Positions 1-12,387 of a DNA stretch of 64,000 nucleotides are shown piece by piece (the stretch's first letter is position 1; each line of letters begins with the position of its first letter). Source of the stretch: Solea solea (Eukaryota > Chordata > Actinopteri > Pleuronectiformes > Soleidae); NCBI RefSeq assembly GCF_958295425.1, contig NC_081146.1, positions 3,410,041 to 3,474,040 of the forward strand, read 5' to 3'. The notes below the pieces were generated by a model. The model did not search any database. It was given only the letters and a program-made list of their open reading frames with translations, and was not told where the DNA came from. Made by a program: the position numbers and the translations under genes.

Positions 1-381
1 CTTAAATCAAGTGCTTTAAGTCTCCAAGCTCACTGGGGTGAAGACTCCTCACATTGTCTCCACAATCCCCTCCATAAATGTGTTGTGAACACATCTAATT
101 CTATTTTTCCCCACAGATATCACTGCTTTGATACATTTTTAAGACAAACTCTAGTTAAATATTAATCGTATTTGCATTAGCACAAATGACAGTCAAATTA
201 TTAACTCCATACTAGAGAAATAAAGATATTGTCTCTAACATGGTGTGATTTAAAAATGACTAATTGTCGAGTGCCATCTCAACACCATTTTTCCTTCTCA
301 GATCCATCCATAAGTCCTTTGTCAACCATCTGTATTTCCACAAATATCATTTTTCTTCTATTGTGGCCGAGCCTTGCTTAC

Positions 382-3300
382 CGGTCTCCCTTTGAACGTC
401 TCTTCTGGTGCTTCTTGCCTTTGGGTCTTCGCTCGCTGCCCACACAGTGGCTGCCACCTGGTCCCGTGACCTGCTGAGACTCCAGGCCCTTTGACGATTT
501 CTTGAAGGTAAACTCGACCGCCTCACCCTCCTTCAGGCTGCGGAAACCCTCCATGTGCAGTTTGCTCTGAAAACAATTAGAATGGGTTAGGGCTGATTTA
601 TGCTCTGTATTTATAGCACTTTTCTAGTCTTGAGAACCACTCAAAGTTACAGTTCACACATTCGTACAGTGCATTGATTTTTCTATCACACGTCATTCAT
701 ACACATTCACAGGTTGTCGGCGCAGCCGTAAGGAGCAACGCGTTGGCGTGTAGACTAGTGGAGCAAGGAATCAAACCCACAACCTTCCATTTGAAAGACA
801 ACTCGCTCTACCACTGAGCTACTGTCAGGCTTCAGTTAAATGATCATTCTGTAATACATTTTTGAATGATGAAGCATTATTATCAAAAAATATCAACGTC
901 TTTGTTCTAATCCAGGTAAAATTATTATGAATTGATTTATATTTCGGTTCAAAAACAGTTCATTGTTAAAACTGTGATAGATCCATCCATCTTCTACCAC
1001 TTCATCCTCCACTTGAGGTTCGCTGTGCCACTCTCAGCTGACATAGGGGTGATAAGCGAGGTACACCTTGGACACGTCACCAGTCCATCACAGGGACAAA
1101 CTACCATTCACTCTCACAGTCATTGATGATTAAATTACTAACTCATTAATAGCCTCGATTCAAACCATTGTCAGACGAGTTCACAAATGCTAATTATGCC
1201 TATTAGCTATAAATAAAATAGGTCCAATAGTCATTAATTGGCACTGAGATCCTGTGTCACCTGGTGGCTTTCCCACTCTGCACACAGGAAGTGATTTGAC
1301 TGAAGCACAGATTCTTCTACTCAAAAACCTGGTCGTTGAGCAGTTTGATGGGATAAATTCTTCTTGTTCCCGCCCGCCCCATGCTGCTGCTGTATATACC
1401 CAAATGCTCCCTCAGTCACGACCGATAGTGAAGGATGCAGCACACAAATGTTGCATTGTTTCTGGTCATAAAGGCCAATCAAGGGCAGAATAACATTAAC
1501 ATTAAAAACAATTTACACACTGCAGTTTTTCCCCACGTGTATTGTCATTTGACTTTTTCAAACCCCCCTCCCCACGGAAACAGTGCAGAGACTTTGAACC
1601 TTGAGAACCAGCCCACACCCACCAGCTCATTCTTCACTGAGATACCAATCGAGTGATAGCACTTATCAGGTGTCTGGTATTTTCAGGTCATTATTAAGTC
1701 TCACCTGATAAATAGACAAACACTACAAAGCTGGTCCTGGTCTGTAACCCTGTGCCCTGCTGCACCAGTTCCTTGATGCTGTTTTGCCATTTTTTCTGTT
1801 GTTTTTGCTGTGTGAGAGGTAAAGCTGATGAGGATAACCTTCAACCCATCCCCCCCTCCGGAGGAACAGCATTCCACACTGCTACCCCCACCCCCACCCC
1901 CATCCCTCTTCCCACCCACATCACATAGTTCGACTAACACACTGACCATCACCACTAACCCTAAAAACTGCAGGATGCAGGGGTTAGTGCAGGGCGGGGG
2001 GTGGGGTGAGAAGGCAGGAGGGCTTCTCTGGGAGGTTGGGGGGTCAGGGAGACATTCCTTGGATAGTTGTTTGGCAGAGAGACACGAAAGATTAAAGTCA
2101 AGGGACAGCACAAATGATTGATGTGCCCCTTTGATTATAATGAATATGCATTTGCTTATAATGCTTAAATATGCAATGCAACATCTTTTTTTAGGGGGAA
2201 AAAAACGTGTTTGATAAATGACAACATTGCAGAGGCTTAATGGAGGAACAATAGAAGCAGTTGTTGGAGCAAGAGAGCAAACACGAGCCTAACCTCCTGC
2301 TTACCTGCATTTTCATTCATCATTCACCTCAACTGACCTTTCTACAAGGTCCATGCTGATACAAGGGCCGATCACCTCAACAAAGAAAGGAATATGTCCA
2401 AGGAAGGAAACGTGAGATGTGGTTTTAAGGATGAAACACGGAATTGTTAACACAACATTGAAAACCCCTTAAATTTCTTGAACCCATTCAGACCGAACGC
2501 ACTCTTTCATTTTCTGTAAAACAAAAAAACGCCACCTAAAATTAAGGGACAGTATTGCCAATGTTCACTAAAACCTTTATTCTTAAGTCATTGAAGAGGA
2601 CATAGTGTTTTCTGGCTCATTATAATACATTTCACCAGTTATGTGTCTTGAAAAACTATGATATCATATCAAATTTGCACAGGTTGCACAGACATTAACA
2701 TGGACCATCAGGTCTTAAAGGCAGAAGCAGGCAGATCTGCATCCAGTCTCAGTGTATATTAAAACAGGCAAAGACTTGACAAAGGAGAAAAATCAATCAT
2801 GTACTAGGGTGGTTTTAATGGACATTAAACCCATCTTTTCTCTGCAGTCTGTAAAAACACACTGAGCAAACAAAGGTTCAGCAGTTTTCACTACATATCA
2901 ACAACACGATGTAGAGAGGAGAATTTAGAGAGGAGAATTAAAAAAAAGACACAAGTAGAAAAAAAACACTTACGTAAACATATCTCCAGCTAGCCATTGT
3001 TAGCCATTGTTAGCAATAGCAGTCAAAAACGTGGTATTTTGTGCACACAAACACTGCAGCAACATGTCTACAACAAGATAGTATTATACGTAATATATCT
3101 AAATACTGTGAAATAAACACTACAGAGGTAATATTAACGTTTAATGTAGCATTGTTTGTATGATGGCAGCCATCTTGGTTGGTGAGGTTGCGCCGAGTTT
3201 CCCAATTTACAATTTTGACTATAAATGGAATTGACCATGAATCTCTTTTCCATTTTTCCATTAAGATAAGTGAAGCTACATCTGTATTAGCCGGGCGTCA

Positions 3301-6300
3301 ATTCATAGAATGAAGTGTGTCCACCTCCACAACACTAGGTGGTGATATGCCCCCTTTAAGCTCGTTAGTATAAGCCCCAGTTGACCTGTCACAGGGTGAA
3401 ACCACTTTAACTGACAGCTAATTAGTACCACGTTGAGCACCATTATGTCTACCATCCATTAACTTCAAATATGAAATATAATATTCTTTAAGGATAAATT
3501 CAGTCTTCTCATCAGTCCAATAATGCTCTGCTCGGGATTTCTACATGTCTTCAGTTGTCTCCACCTCTTGTATTCCTGCTTCCTCTTTTATTTCCAGATA
3601 AAACCCTGGGGCAGGAACTGTGCCTATAAGCTAGTTTGGGTGTGGTTAAATGTATACAGAACCAATTTAGCTTGATACATTTGATTTGGTAAAAGATGTA
3701 AATGTAAACATACTGACTGTCCCAGTTTAATAAGGATAATGTCAGATTTGATTTTTTAAAATAAATTCATTACAAACAAAGCCAGTGACAGTTACAGGCT
3801 TCTTTCAAACACAGTGTCAGCATAAATATTTCTCTTTTACTTTGGAGAACACTAAACACGGTTTACTTTGCTGTCTTTCTAGCATAAGCCCATGTATGAA
3901 TAGTGTCCGTATTGTGAGGTAACTAATTTTGTCAAGAATGTGCTGGAAACAAAATGAAGAACAAAACAACGGCAACACCTCAGACTATAGTGAGCAACTG
4001 GTTACGATTTCATGTATTTTACTTCTGTCACCTTTCAATCAATCTTTCATTTGATCCGAATGATGAATTAAAAACATTAAGCACTGTCCCAATTAATGAA
4101 AATGAAGGTTCTCCACAAACATTCATTATAATTATGTCAGTGACCAGAAGAGTAATGTGTGTAAAGAGTGTTGTGCCAGAAATGAGGTGGTAATTGCCAA
4201 AATTAAAGAAGATGAAGAAATTGCACCACGGTCTTGTGTTCCCACCAATCAGAGCTGAATCCACTAAAAAGTCATTTGACCCAAGAGTGAATGTCGATTA
4301 CACACATTGGTTTAAACCCAGAAATGAGAAGAAGTAGACACTAAACCAAAACCAAGCGGCTCATTTCTAGTATGTGCATGTGTGTCTCGCTTGGAAAATC
4401 TCAGGGTTATTTGCTGCAATTCTCAAAAAAAGCTGAGATGCTTTATGCAAATTAAACTGTTTCATCTGCGGTAAGGAAACACAAATTGGTGAGAAATGAC
4501 ATTTATGGCAACATATACATCCACAGAACCCCACTCCCATCAGTCCCCTCTCTCTCTCTCTCTTTCTCCCTCTCTCTCCACTCTGGTGACCGTTAACCCA
4601 CTTCCTCTCCCATGTGTGACCTTCCCCACCCCCATAACGGACTCTCACCAGCCACATGCCCACACCATATTAACACACACATCTATATGCAGGTATAGGA
4701 CCAGAGTGGGGCCTTTTCACTGACATTCATGACATGTTGAGGCATTAATGGTGGGGTCTACTGTAACCTCTGTCATTAATGTGTGAGGAAGCTGTGAGGC
4801 AGAGAAAGACATCAGAGCAGTGAGGGACAATAGCAGGGGTGCTGCTCCGACAAAGAGGGGCTCGGTCACGGCTGTGGGCTGCCTCATTTGGATGCATGGC
4901 TCTATTGTCCACCTGCACAAAGGGCTGGTGGACCCTGGGAGTTAATTTTCCTCGACACGCGGCCACTAATTTCAGGGCTGAGGCCTTTTTACATTTCCAT
5001 AACCCCTTTCCATCCATCATTGACACACGTGCGGCGAACATTTTTAGTGACAGAGAAAGGAAGTACGTCTCTGGATGGATGAAGTAAGAACAAACACAGT
5101 GAGTCGACTGTGTCTCAAGTTTTCGTGATGCCACTTTGAACTTGTTTGATGTCAAGAAGGGTTGGGTTTTATAAAAGCAGCAAATGATGGTTTTCTGATG
5201 CCAAAAAAAACTCTTTTTAATTTCCTTTAACCTTCTTCTGTATAATCTAATCTAAAATTGTACTTTCCTAATGCAGAAGGGCCGGGAGAAGAGCTTAATT
5301 TGTGGCCATGTGGCATACATTTCATCATCCATCTATTTCCACGTTGGTCCACACAGACCCTATATGGACTAATCCAGGCACGTGTCCATTTTGATTCCAT
5401 ATGGAATCTGTGCATTCAGATTGTGCAAGCTCCCTGTAACACAATACGTTCTAGTCCAGTTGGCGACATGCTTTTATTTTTGATTAAAAAGTGACAACAA
5501 AGAAGAGAATAATCCAGTAAAATAGCTTGATATTATTTATGAGAAACTTTGCTGTATGCAAATTTGTACAACTTGGTGCTCAAAAAATGCAAGGACATGC
5601 AAATTAGGGTCTTTTCCTGGTGAGAAATCAGTATTACTGGAATAGAATATGAGATTATGCATGAATGAAACGCCAGACTGATGCAGACCCTTGTTTAAGT
5701 GTAAATGGAATTGATGGCATTTATGGATTTAGCATGTTGTAAATTGGCCCTAAATATGGTATTTTACCATCGTATTGTCTTGAGACCTCATGACATCCTC
5801 CACACTAATATCAGAATAAATAACATTTTCTCTTTTCATTCACCGATTTCACTGAATTTTGAGCGGGTTTTTCACACCTTTGATGTTCCCAGCATATAGT
5901 CTAGTCATGTAACTTTAGATTATTTTTTATAATTGATTAATTGAGTAATCGTTAGGTCCATAAAATGTTGAAAAATGTGAATCAGTGTTTTTCCAAACCT
6001 GAAAATAATGATGTTCTTAGATGTCTTCATTCAGTTTTAATGATTTCTTTGTTATATGGACTAAAGAAAGCAGAAAATATAGAAGAAATAAAGAAGCTGA
6101 AAAATCAGAATTGATGATTAATTTAGTAATCGATTAATAATTGATTAATCTAGTCATTGTTTCAGCCATAAAAAAAACTATATACATAGCTTCCTTTGGT
6201 TCTTGCAGTTAAATGTGTTGATAACTAGAAGGTGTACTACTTTGTTTCATAGTTTAAAAGGGTATAAATCAAATGTAGTGATGATTTCTGGCTTCATGTT

Positions 6301-9283
6301 ATTACATTTGACTGATCACATTAGCCTGCGATGACTGAAATAAGGGAGTGATCAGAGAAAAGTGGAGGCTTTAGTTAACTGTAGGTTTCTGTCCCCGGTT
6401 CAACTCATTCTTTGGTTTGCAAAATGACTAATCAAGCGCTGACTTCCTGTGCGTAAATCTCTATATGCATCATCAGGAGTAGAAAACACGCCGCAGGAGT
6501 TTGACACTAAGAGAACAAACCAGACGACGAGTTTTCTTGTATGCATGAATATATACTAAATCACTCTTCAAGGTGAGGCAGATGCACTTTTGGTAGAGAG
6601 AGATGTCCACTCAGCCAGACAGCCTGCAGAGTGGTGTCATTGTGGGGATGTGGACAAGGAAAATTTGCCCAAAGCAAAGCCTGCACCCCCCCATCCCCGT
6701 TTGCTCTTGAAAGCTTTTACAACACACTGCCACACACAACAAAGATCCCCCTTAATCACTTTATGACAGGAACTGTGAGATGAATGAGCAGCTAGTGGAG
6801 TCTCCTCTCATTCACATGCTAAGCCTTTCTCTTATCAGACAGCAAGGAAGGAGTGGGGTCATCTCACCCCACCACCACCGGCTCGACACCTCCCACTTCA
6901 CCATTAACACTTTTTTAAAGAAAAGGTAAGTGAAGATTTTAGCTCAAACCTGCATGAACTGCAGAGAAAACGTCAAGTGAAGAATCAAATGTTCACAAAT
7001 GCCGTTTTAAACAAAGGAAAATTTAAATGTGCCGTTTGCCCAAGGTTTTACATTTTACTAGATTCAGTTAACTTATTATATTTAAGTTTATATGTTCATG
7101 TTTATCTACGTATGCATTTCATATGGTGTGCATTTGCCTATATTTAAAAAATAAAAATGTTTTAAAATGAAGTCGTTGTTTTGTGTCATGTCTTGTATGA
7201 AAACAAATAGTGATCATGAAAACTGCCCAAAGAGTAAGATGCATATTTAAACTTTGCTGATACGGCTGATATTTTCAACTCTCCATCAACTAATTATCAT
7301 TTTCTTTGTTGAATAATCTGATTCTTCTTCTTAATTAATCGATTGATTTTTTTGACCCAAAATGTCTGTAAATGTAGATCAGTTTTCCCCAAACTGCAAA
7401 TTGTCCTTGAGATGTCCCTCAAATCTCATTATCTCACCTCAAGAGGTTGGAATCAAAGAGAATAATCACTCATAATCAAAACGTTTGGCAATTCATTTCA
7501 TATGTGACTGAATGATAACGTCAGTGTCCATTATAATCTAAAATACCACCAGACTGAGATCTCAATTATGTTTTTGTTTAGTCATAGAATCTTAGAAAAT
7601 GGTGGTAAAGGTTGATCAAACTAAAAATATAATTATAATTATAAACTGCCTTGAACATATCGAAATGTGTGTATGGCTGACAATATTTGATAAAATGATT
7701 AACTGTCACAGTCCGTGTCTCCATTGATGTCAATCCATAAATAACTCACGACTGTTTGTGAGGAATCATGATGTGCAACTGATCCACTGTAAAGTGAGCG
7801 TGGGAGTGGGCATCGACCACCCACACTTCCACAGCTTCGGCCTACACATGATCAATTACACAGCTAAAGGATCCGCTTTCACGCAGCTCTCTCTCTCTCT
7901 GACAACACACACACATAAACTATGAATTCATAACCCACGCAGTGACGTCAGAGGGTACGTAAAAAGTGTGCGGGCTTTTTCCGCCACAATTCACAATTAA
8001 CTCCATATCAGCCTCTATGAGAAAAACACGTGGGGAGGGAGTCACGGAGCCTCCACCAGCCCCACGCACACGCAGTATTACAAGATCCACCAGTTTAAAT
8101 TAAACCAGTGGTACCAGTATTTAAATTAAAACTTATTCCACACATTAGAACACGTACAAAGTCACTAATACTTTAAGTATTAGTGTGTTTAGTCTCGTTT
8201 GTGACGGATTAACGCCCGGTGGAAACAGCCAGGTGAGATTAATTAATGAAGAGGTTTCACCTGCGTTCACGTGGAAGTGTGGAAGTGACTCGTTACATTT
8301 CTTACCTGGTGGACAAACACATCGACCGGTTCCTCCAGTGGCTCGCCCTCTCTGTCGGTCATGGACAGGAACCCGAAGCCCATGCGCACGTTGAACCACT
8401 TGCACATGCCGACGCCTCGGAGAGGCTGAGAGTCTTCCTCGGTGCTCGGACCCTCGTCCTCCTCGGTCTTACACACTCCTGCAGCAAACACAGCGTGTGT
8501 GTGTGTGTGTGTGTGAGTGAGAGTAAAGTTACACATGATCCATAAACACAAAGCTGCAGTAGGTTCACTTTTAAAATGGTGGATAACTAACTCTTTTCTG
8601 TTACATCACAGATCGATTTAAGATGCATATTTAAAAACAACCATAAAAAAACAATATATATATATATATATATACACACATTGAAACACAATTTTAAATG
8701 GATTCATTGGCTGCAGTTTCATCAGAAAACAAAGTCAATGTAGTCGTTAACAATAAAACATAAAAATGGAAATGTAAATGAACAGATTAAATGACTCAAC
8801 CTGGGAATTCCTGGTTCGAAACGGAGCCCATGTCTTCACCTCTACCGTGAGTCAAAATTTACTCCCGAACTACACTTTCCTTTTTTTCCTTTCTCTCCTT
8901 TTTTTGGGGGAAAAAAAGAAAAAGCCTGACGCTGGGGAATCCTCACTGTTTGCCACTTTCACGCAAAATGCAGCGCAGCCACACACACACTGAGAGAGGG
9001 AGGGAGGGAGAGAGAGAGAGAGAGAGGGAGGGAGGGGGGTAAACAAAAGAGGGCTGGCACCCCCTAAACAATGAGAGGTAAGAGGGGGGGGGGTAGTTTT
9101 TTTCTTGCTGAACAACCACCCCCTCCTGGAAAAAAAAAGTCCTAAAGACAATGTGAGGAAAAAGGCAGCCTCTCACACAGAAACCACTTCAGCCATTCAC
9201 ACACAGAAATACCACCCCCCCCCCACACACACACACACACCCCCGCAAAAAGGAAGAAGCTCCCATCACATACCTTCTGCCAT
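382..9283 (-). CDS. lin28a: lin28a, RNA-binding protein, 5' three coding exons (partial)
   Basis: Coding exons are 9283-9274 (start codon, MAEG), 8478-8306 and 566-382. Phases join cleanly: 10 + 173 nt gives exactly 61 codons, and exon 3 then opens in frame. Exon 2 carries the first half of the cold-shock domain, with CKWFNVRMGFGFLSM (RNP1) and DVFVHQ (RNP2). Exon 3 continues SKLHMEGFRSLKEGEAVEF and a basic linker (GSERRPKGKK) that precedes the CCHC zinc knuckles in this family. The donor at 381-376 (GTAAGC) leads off the left edge, so the knuckles and stop are missing here. LIN28A binds pre-let-7 and mRNAs in embryonic and stem cells; that role is known for the family. The linker and overall match favour lin28a over lin28b. 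Intron 1 is 795 bp and intron 2 is 7.7 kb. A CA repeat (8497-8516) lies just upstream of the exon 2 acceptor. Confidence 0.95.
627..830 (-). repeat. tRNA-derived SINE-like fragment
   Basis: On the minus strand the piece opens with a tRNA-like head: box A-like AGCTCAGTGGTAGAGC (rc of about 808-823) and box B-like GGTTTGATTCC (rc of about 767-777). It is not a folded tRNA, and the rest runs into a teleost-type repeat body. Related pieces occur at 27470-27510, 47330-47515, 48195-48295 and 56345-56410. Confidence 0.5.
965..1120 (+). repeat. Old teleost interspersed repeat fragment
   Basis: The text 'ccatccatcttctaccactt' followed by a segment ending in 'ccagtccatcacagggac' matches the layout of a very common teleost repeat. 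The family was not assigned. Confidence 0.4.
1232..1500 (+). repeat. Dispersed repeat, copy 1 of a pair (second at 28442)
   Basis: Shares the blocks 'gatcctgtgtca', 'ctgcacacaggaagt', 'gctgctgctg' and 'gctccctcagtca', in the same order, with 28442-28750. The shared order shows a dispersed repeat, not chance similarity. No coding capacity is evident. Confidence 0.5.
4445..4452 (+). promoter_or_regulatory. Octamer motif ATGCAAAT in lin28a intron 2
   Basis: Exact POU-octamer sequence. Further exact copies lie at 5556-5563 and 5597-5604, only 41 bp apart. Binding is an inference. The window is AT-rich and other copies occur outside lin28a, so each single site is weak evidence. Confidence 0.3.
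5556..5604 (+). promoter_or_regulatory. Paired octamer motifs in lin28a intron 2
   Basis: ATGCAAAT occurs at 5556-5563 and again at 5597-5604 on the same strand. LIN28A is a known target of pluripotency POU factors in mammals, which makes a paired site in this intron a candidate enhancer core. This is inference from motif and context only. Confidence 0.3.
5910..6170. repeat. Short transposon rich in 'cgattaat' (copy 1)
   Basis: Ends carry inverted variants of 'attgattaattgagtaatcg' and 'agtaatcgattaataattg'. The middle contains 'tgtttttccaaacctgaaaa'. The same arrangement recurs, in either orientation, at 7310-7530, 13335-13620, 41740-41990, 51860-52000, 56745-56820 and 59650-59780. It is a non-coding MITE-like family. 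Confidence 0.6.
7310..7530. repeat. Short transposon rich in 'cgattaat' (copy 2)
   Basis: Diverged copy of the element described at 5910-6170, recognised by 'taattaatcgattgattttt' and the central 'cagttttccccaaactgcaa'. Confidence 0.5.
7943..7950 (+). promoter_or_regulatory. Palindromic CRE (TGACGTCA) in lin28a intron 2
   Basis: Perfect 8-bp CRE, 356 bp downstream of lin28a exon 2, in a less AT-rich stretch (7800-8060). It could mark an intronic regulatory element. No other evidence of function is visible. Confidence 0.3.
9000..9037 (+). repeat. GA/GGGA-rich simple repeat upstream of lin28a exon 2
   Basis: Runs of 'gagagagaga' and 'gggaggga' inside lin28a intron 1, followed by several poly-G and poly-A runs up to 9150. 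It creates spurious open frames on both strands. Confidence 0.7.
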
Positions 9284-9436
9284 GTTTGAGGACCACTGTC
9301 TTTATTATGTCCTCTGCTGCTGCTGCTGCTGCTTCTGACGCTGCGCGGCCGTCTTTGTTTACTGCAGTGGTCAGCAGCTCTGCTGGTCACTTCCAGATGA
9401 CCATTCACACACACACACACTCCTCTCGGTCACGTC

Positions 9437-9442
9437 CACGTG
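9437..9442. promoter_or_regulatory. Canonical E-box CACGTG upstream of lin28a
   Basis: Palindromic CACGTG, 154 bp upstream of the lin28a start codon. MYC/MAX-type factors bind this sequence, and MYC activates LIN28 genes in mammals. Use here is inference. Confidence 0.35.
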
Positions 9443-9616
9443 ATTCACAATTATGGTCCCCGAGGAATAGATTGCCTTATAGAGTGGGGCCCCAAAAGCG
9501 TGGAAGGCCACCAATCACTTCTAACCAAATTATATACACATATTATTCTAGTGTATTTCAGTGATGTATCAAAAATATTGACATTTAATTTAATTTCAAT
9601 CCCTACCCAGTTTTAT

Positions 9617-9742
9617 GTGTTATTATTATTATTATTATTAGTAGTGGAATTATTGTTATTATTCTTATTCTTCTTCTTATTATTATTATTGTTATTGTTA
9701 TTATTAATACTAGTAACAATAATAATAATAATAATATTATGT
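9617..9742 (+). repeat. ATT/TTC/AAT trinucleotide microsatellite
   Basis: Near-continuous 'tattattatt' with 'cttcttctt' and 'aataataata' stretches. The open frames across it encode only Leu/Ile runs and are not genes. Confidence 0.85.
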
Positions 9743-10489
9743 GCCTTAGAAAACAAAAAACAACATCCAGTTTAAAGACTAATATTGACATTGAATATAT
9801 TAACCCAACCCAGTTTTTTATGTACTATTATTAGTATAATGTGCCTTAAACAAAAAACATCCAATTTGACATATTCAAATTTTAACGGAGTTGAAGTTTG
9901 TATTTTGCGTGTTTTTAATCATACTGAACTTTGGAGATGAGTGTGATGGAGAAAAGGTTGATGATACAGATGAAACGTGTTTTAAAAAAAGAAAGAACTC
10001 TCCCTCTCGCCCTCCTATTGTTTGAGTTCCCTTTACAAAAAACAAAACATTATTTAGTTTTTTGTTTTTGAAACAAAGATGAAGGTATTGACCAAAATAT
10101 GATTTACATCAATCCTCAAAATAAATGAATTAATGTATTAGTAAATAAGATGGAAACGAGGCTGCTCTAACGAATTCACGGATCGATAGTGATTGATCAC
10201 GTCACGTTACAACGTTGACTTGTGTCCTTACTGGTTGATGGATGAACGAAAGACAGAGAAGTGATGTTTGTTTTTAGGCCACAGTGAAATCCTCAAAACA
10301 TCAACACAGCAATAACAATTAATAATATGTTTTATAGTCGCATGTAACTGTAGACAGCACGAGAGATTAATCTTAAACAAAATGTGTTTTCAAAATTATA
10401 TTATATTATATATAAATGTGATGAGCGCATGAACGGTTCCTCGATCTTCACGTGAGTTTAGTTTCATTTTATAATATTTACTACTTTAT

Positions 10490-10680
10490 TTCAGATGATC
10501 CTAACCTTTGAATGTCTTTTTTCTCTGGTGCCGCAGTTCCTTCTCATCGATCTGTCGATTTCGACATCTCAACTTCCACACACGACGACCCCTTGTGGAG
10601 CCACGAGTCGCGCGTGTCCATCCGTGGCCTCCAAACATGACCGGAAGTGGCAGCGTGGGATAAAATTTAAAAGATAAGAG
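10490..10680. other. G+C-rich island with an ETS-type site, gene content unresolved
   Basis: This short island stands out from AT-rich flanks and contains CCGGAAGT (10641-10648), several CpG, and 'atcgatctgtcgatttcga'. A 60-residue frame exists on each strand. The minus-strand one ends near a donor-like sequence (AAAG/GTTAGG, about 10505), so an unannotated first exon is possible, but no domain or partner exon was recognised. Confidence 0.2.
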
Positions 10681-11357
10681 CAAGATTTCGAAAGATGCTA
10701 CCTGAACACCAGAGCTTTAAAAAGTAAAGTTTTAACATGTTTGTTAAAAATGTTAAAAATGTATTATTGTTGTTGTTGTTGTTATTTAACAATATTTTAA
10801 CTGCATTTGAATCTTTGCCTTTTTTTGTTTAGTTTATGGTTCTTTTCTCTCTTTTTTATCCTGAAATAACTTATTATTTATTATTTTATCATTTATTGTC
10901 AAAATATTTGGTGACATACAGGAACGAGATACTTACTGATTTGGTACTATAACATTTAATAATGTGAAATATTAATGTAGTTTATAGTGTGGTTTATTAT
11001 ATCGCTGTTTTCTTTCTCCAAAAAATGCCATTTGCAGGAAAATACAAAGAAAGAAAGAATGTATAAAATGATTAGGATAATTAAATCAGGAATCTTCAAC
11101 TGCTTTTTATTTCTATTTAATATGATCAAATTAGAAAATAACTCTCTGTTAACAGATTTTTAAATGTTATCAGACTATTGCCTATAGATATTATGGATCA
11201 TAGAAATATGACTGTCAGGAGGCCAAACTGACGTAGATTTGATAGATAGAGATAGATGCCGTGTGTTCTCTAAAGTGACCACTAGATGTCACTATGTCTC
11301 TGAACTCAGCACAGGACCAAACAGTCGCTCACTGGAGTCACTTATACAGTGTATATT

Positions 11358-11508
11358 ACATTACATTACATTACATGTCATTCAGCAGACGCTTTTATCC
11401 AAAGGGACTTAGAATGGAATGGAGTACAATCAGCCAGGTAGCGACTTGCGACCATTGCGACCATGATGTTTTAGGGTACCGGTCTTAACCACTGAGCCAC
11501 TCCACCCC
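11358..11508 (-). mobile_element. tRNA-derived SINE with 7-bp target duplication
   Basis: Read on the minus strand it begins with a tRNA-like head (GGAGTGGCTCAGTGGTTAAG) and ends with the common teleost SINE tail 'ggataaaagcgtctgctgaa' followed by (ATGTA)n. Flanking 'gtatatt' at 11351-11357 and 11509-11515 is a plausible target-site duplication. Confidence 0.65.
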
Positions 11509-12040
11509 GTATATTGTGTCTATAATGTTTACAGCACAGATGTTCAGAGGAAAGTGTTTCCAATGACACACACCCTCTTTCCCGCTCGCCTCAGGGTGGC
11601 GCTCTAGGTTTTCTTTTGTAATAACCCACTGTAATAACTGTGATAAAAAAGTCAATTTAAATATGGGATAGTAGGCTGGATATTGTATTATGATGGGTTA
11701 TATTTATCTAATATCCACATATATGATCTTATTTTCATTTTTATTTTATGTATTGTTCTTAATTATCTGAATGTTCCTGCTGTGAATGGAGTTCTATTCT
11801 ATTCTATTCTATTCCAGTGTTTACCAAACTTTCCACATGTGGACCCACTTTTGCAAAGATGGCAAACTCGTGACCCACATCACAATATAAATCTAAATTT
11901 AGTTTGTCTTTGAATGTAAAGTTTAGATCTGCAGTCACTCACACATGAGGACAGCAGCGGTCAGACAGGAGCTAAGAAACCAACCAACCAACAGTCCTCA
12001 GTCCTTCATCTGGCCAGTGTCAGGTGGATGCAGCGGAACA

Positions 12041-12070
12041 GGACAGGACAGGACAGGACAGGACAGGACA
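12041..12070 (+). repeat. (GGACA)n pentanucleotide array
   Basis: Six tandem GGACA units upstream of maneal. Confidence 0.9.
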
Positions 12071-12387
12071 GGGCAGGGACAAGAAGACAATGAGCTGGAT
12101 GCTTTACTTAACACTGGGAAATATATGAGTTACATGGTCCAGTTTTGACACCTAAATCCCCCTCAGTTCCCCCAGAATCAGAGTGGAACCGCGTGGACAG
12201 AGTCCACAGTCTGCAGGACAAAGTTCCAAACCCGCACAGTGAACTGCGTCAGGTAGTCTGCTGCAGTCATGTAGGAGACTTCAGAGGGACGTGTCTGTTG
12301 AACGACTCTGTGAAGTGAAGTGAAATCATTAGCGTCCACGGTCCCGTTCACGCAGCTCGGAGCTTCATTGTGCCACTCGAGCCAAAC

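Larger units (their letters stand above)
567..8305 (-). other. lin28a intron 2 (7.7 kb), no coding exon seen
   Basis: Both strands were read and the open frames here are short, without recognisable domains. The intron holds tRNA-derived SINE pieces near the left end, two copies of a 'cgattaat'-rich short transposon, three octamer motifs (ATGCAAAT) between 4445 and 5604, and a palindromic CRE at 7943-7950. The G+C-richer stretch 4740-5060 looks less repetitive and could be a conserved non-coding element; that needs alignment to other fish. Confidence 0.7.
9284..12387. other. lin28a-maneal divergent intergenic region (3.1 kb)
   Basis: The two start codons face away from each other across this stretch. 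It contains the lin28a upstream region with an E-box, a long ATT-type microsatellite, one SINE, a GGACA pentamer array and a small G+C-rich island at 10490-10680. No exon of another gene could be supported. Confidence 0.6.

Noticed and set aside
767..823. Possible tRNA gene on the minus strand
   Set aside because: Has box A and B-like text but no closing acceptor or anticodon stems; better explained as a SINE head.
1701..2121. Overlapping frames with Pro- and Gly-rich runs
   Set aside because: They arise from a local C-rich/G-rich stretch in lin28a intron 2; no splice or homology support.
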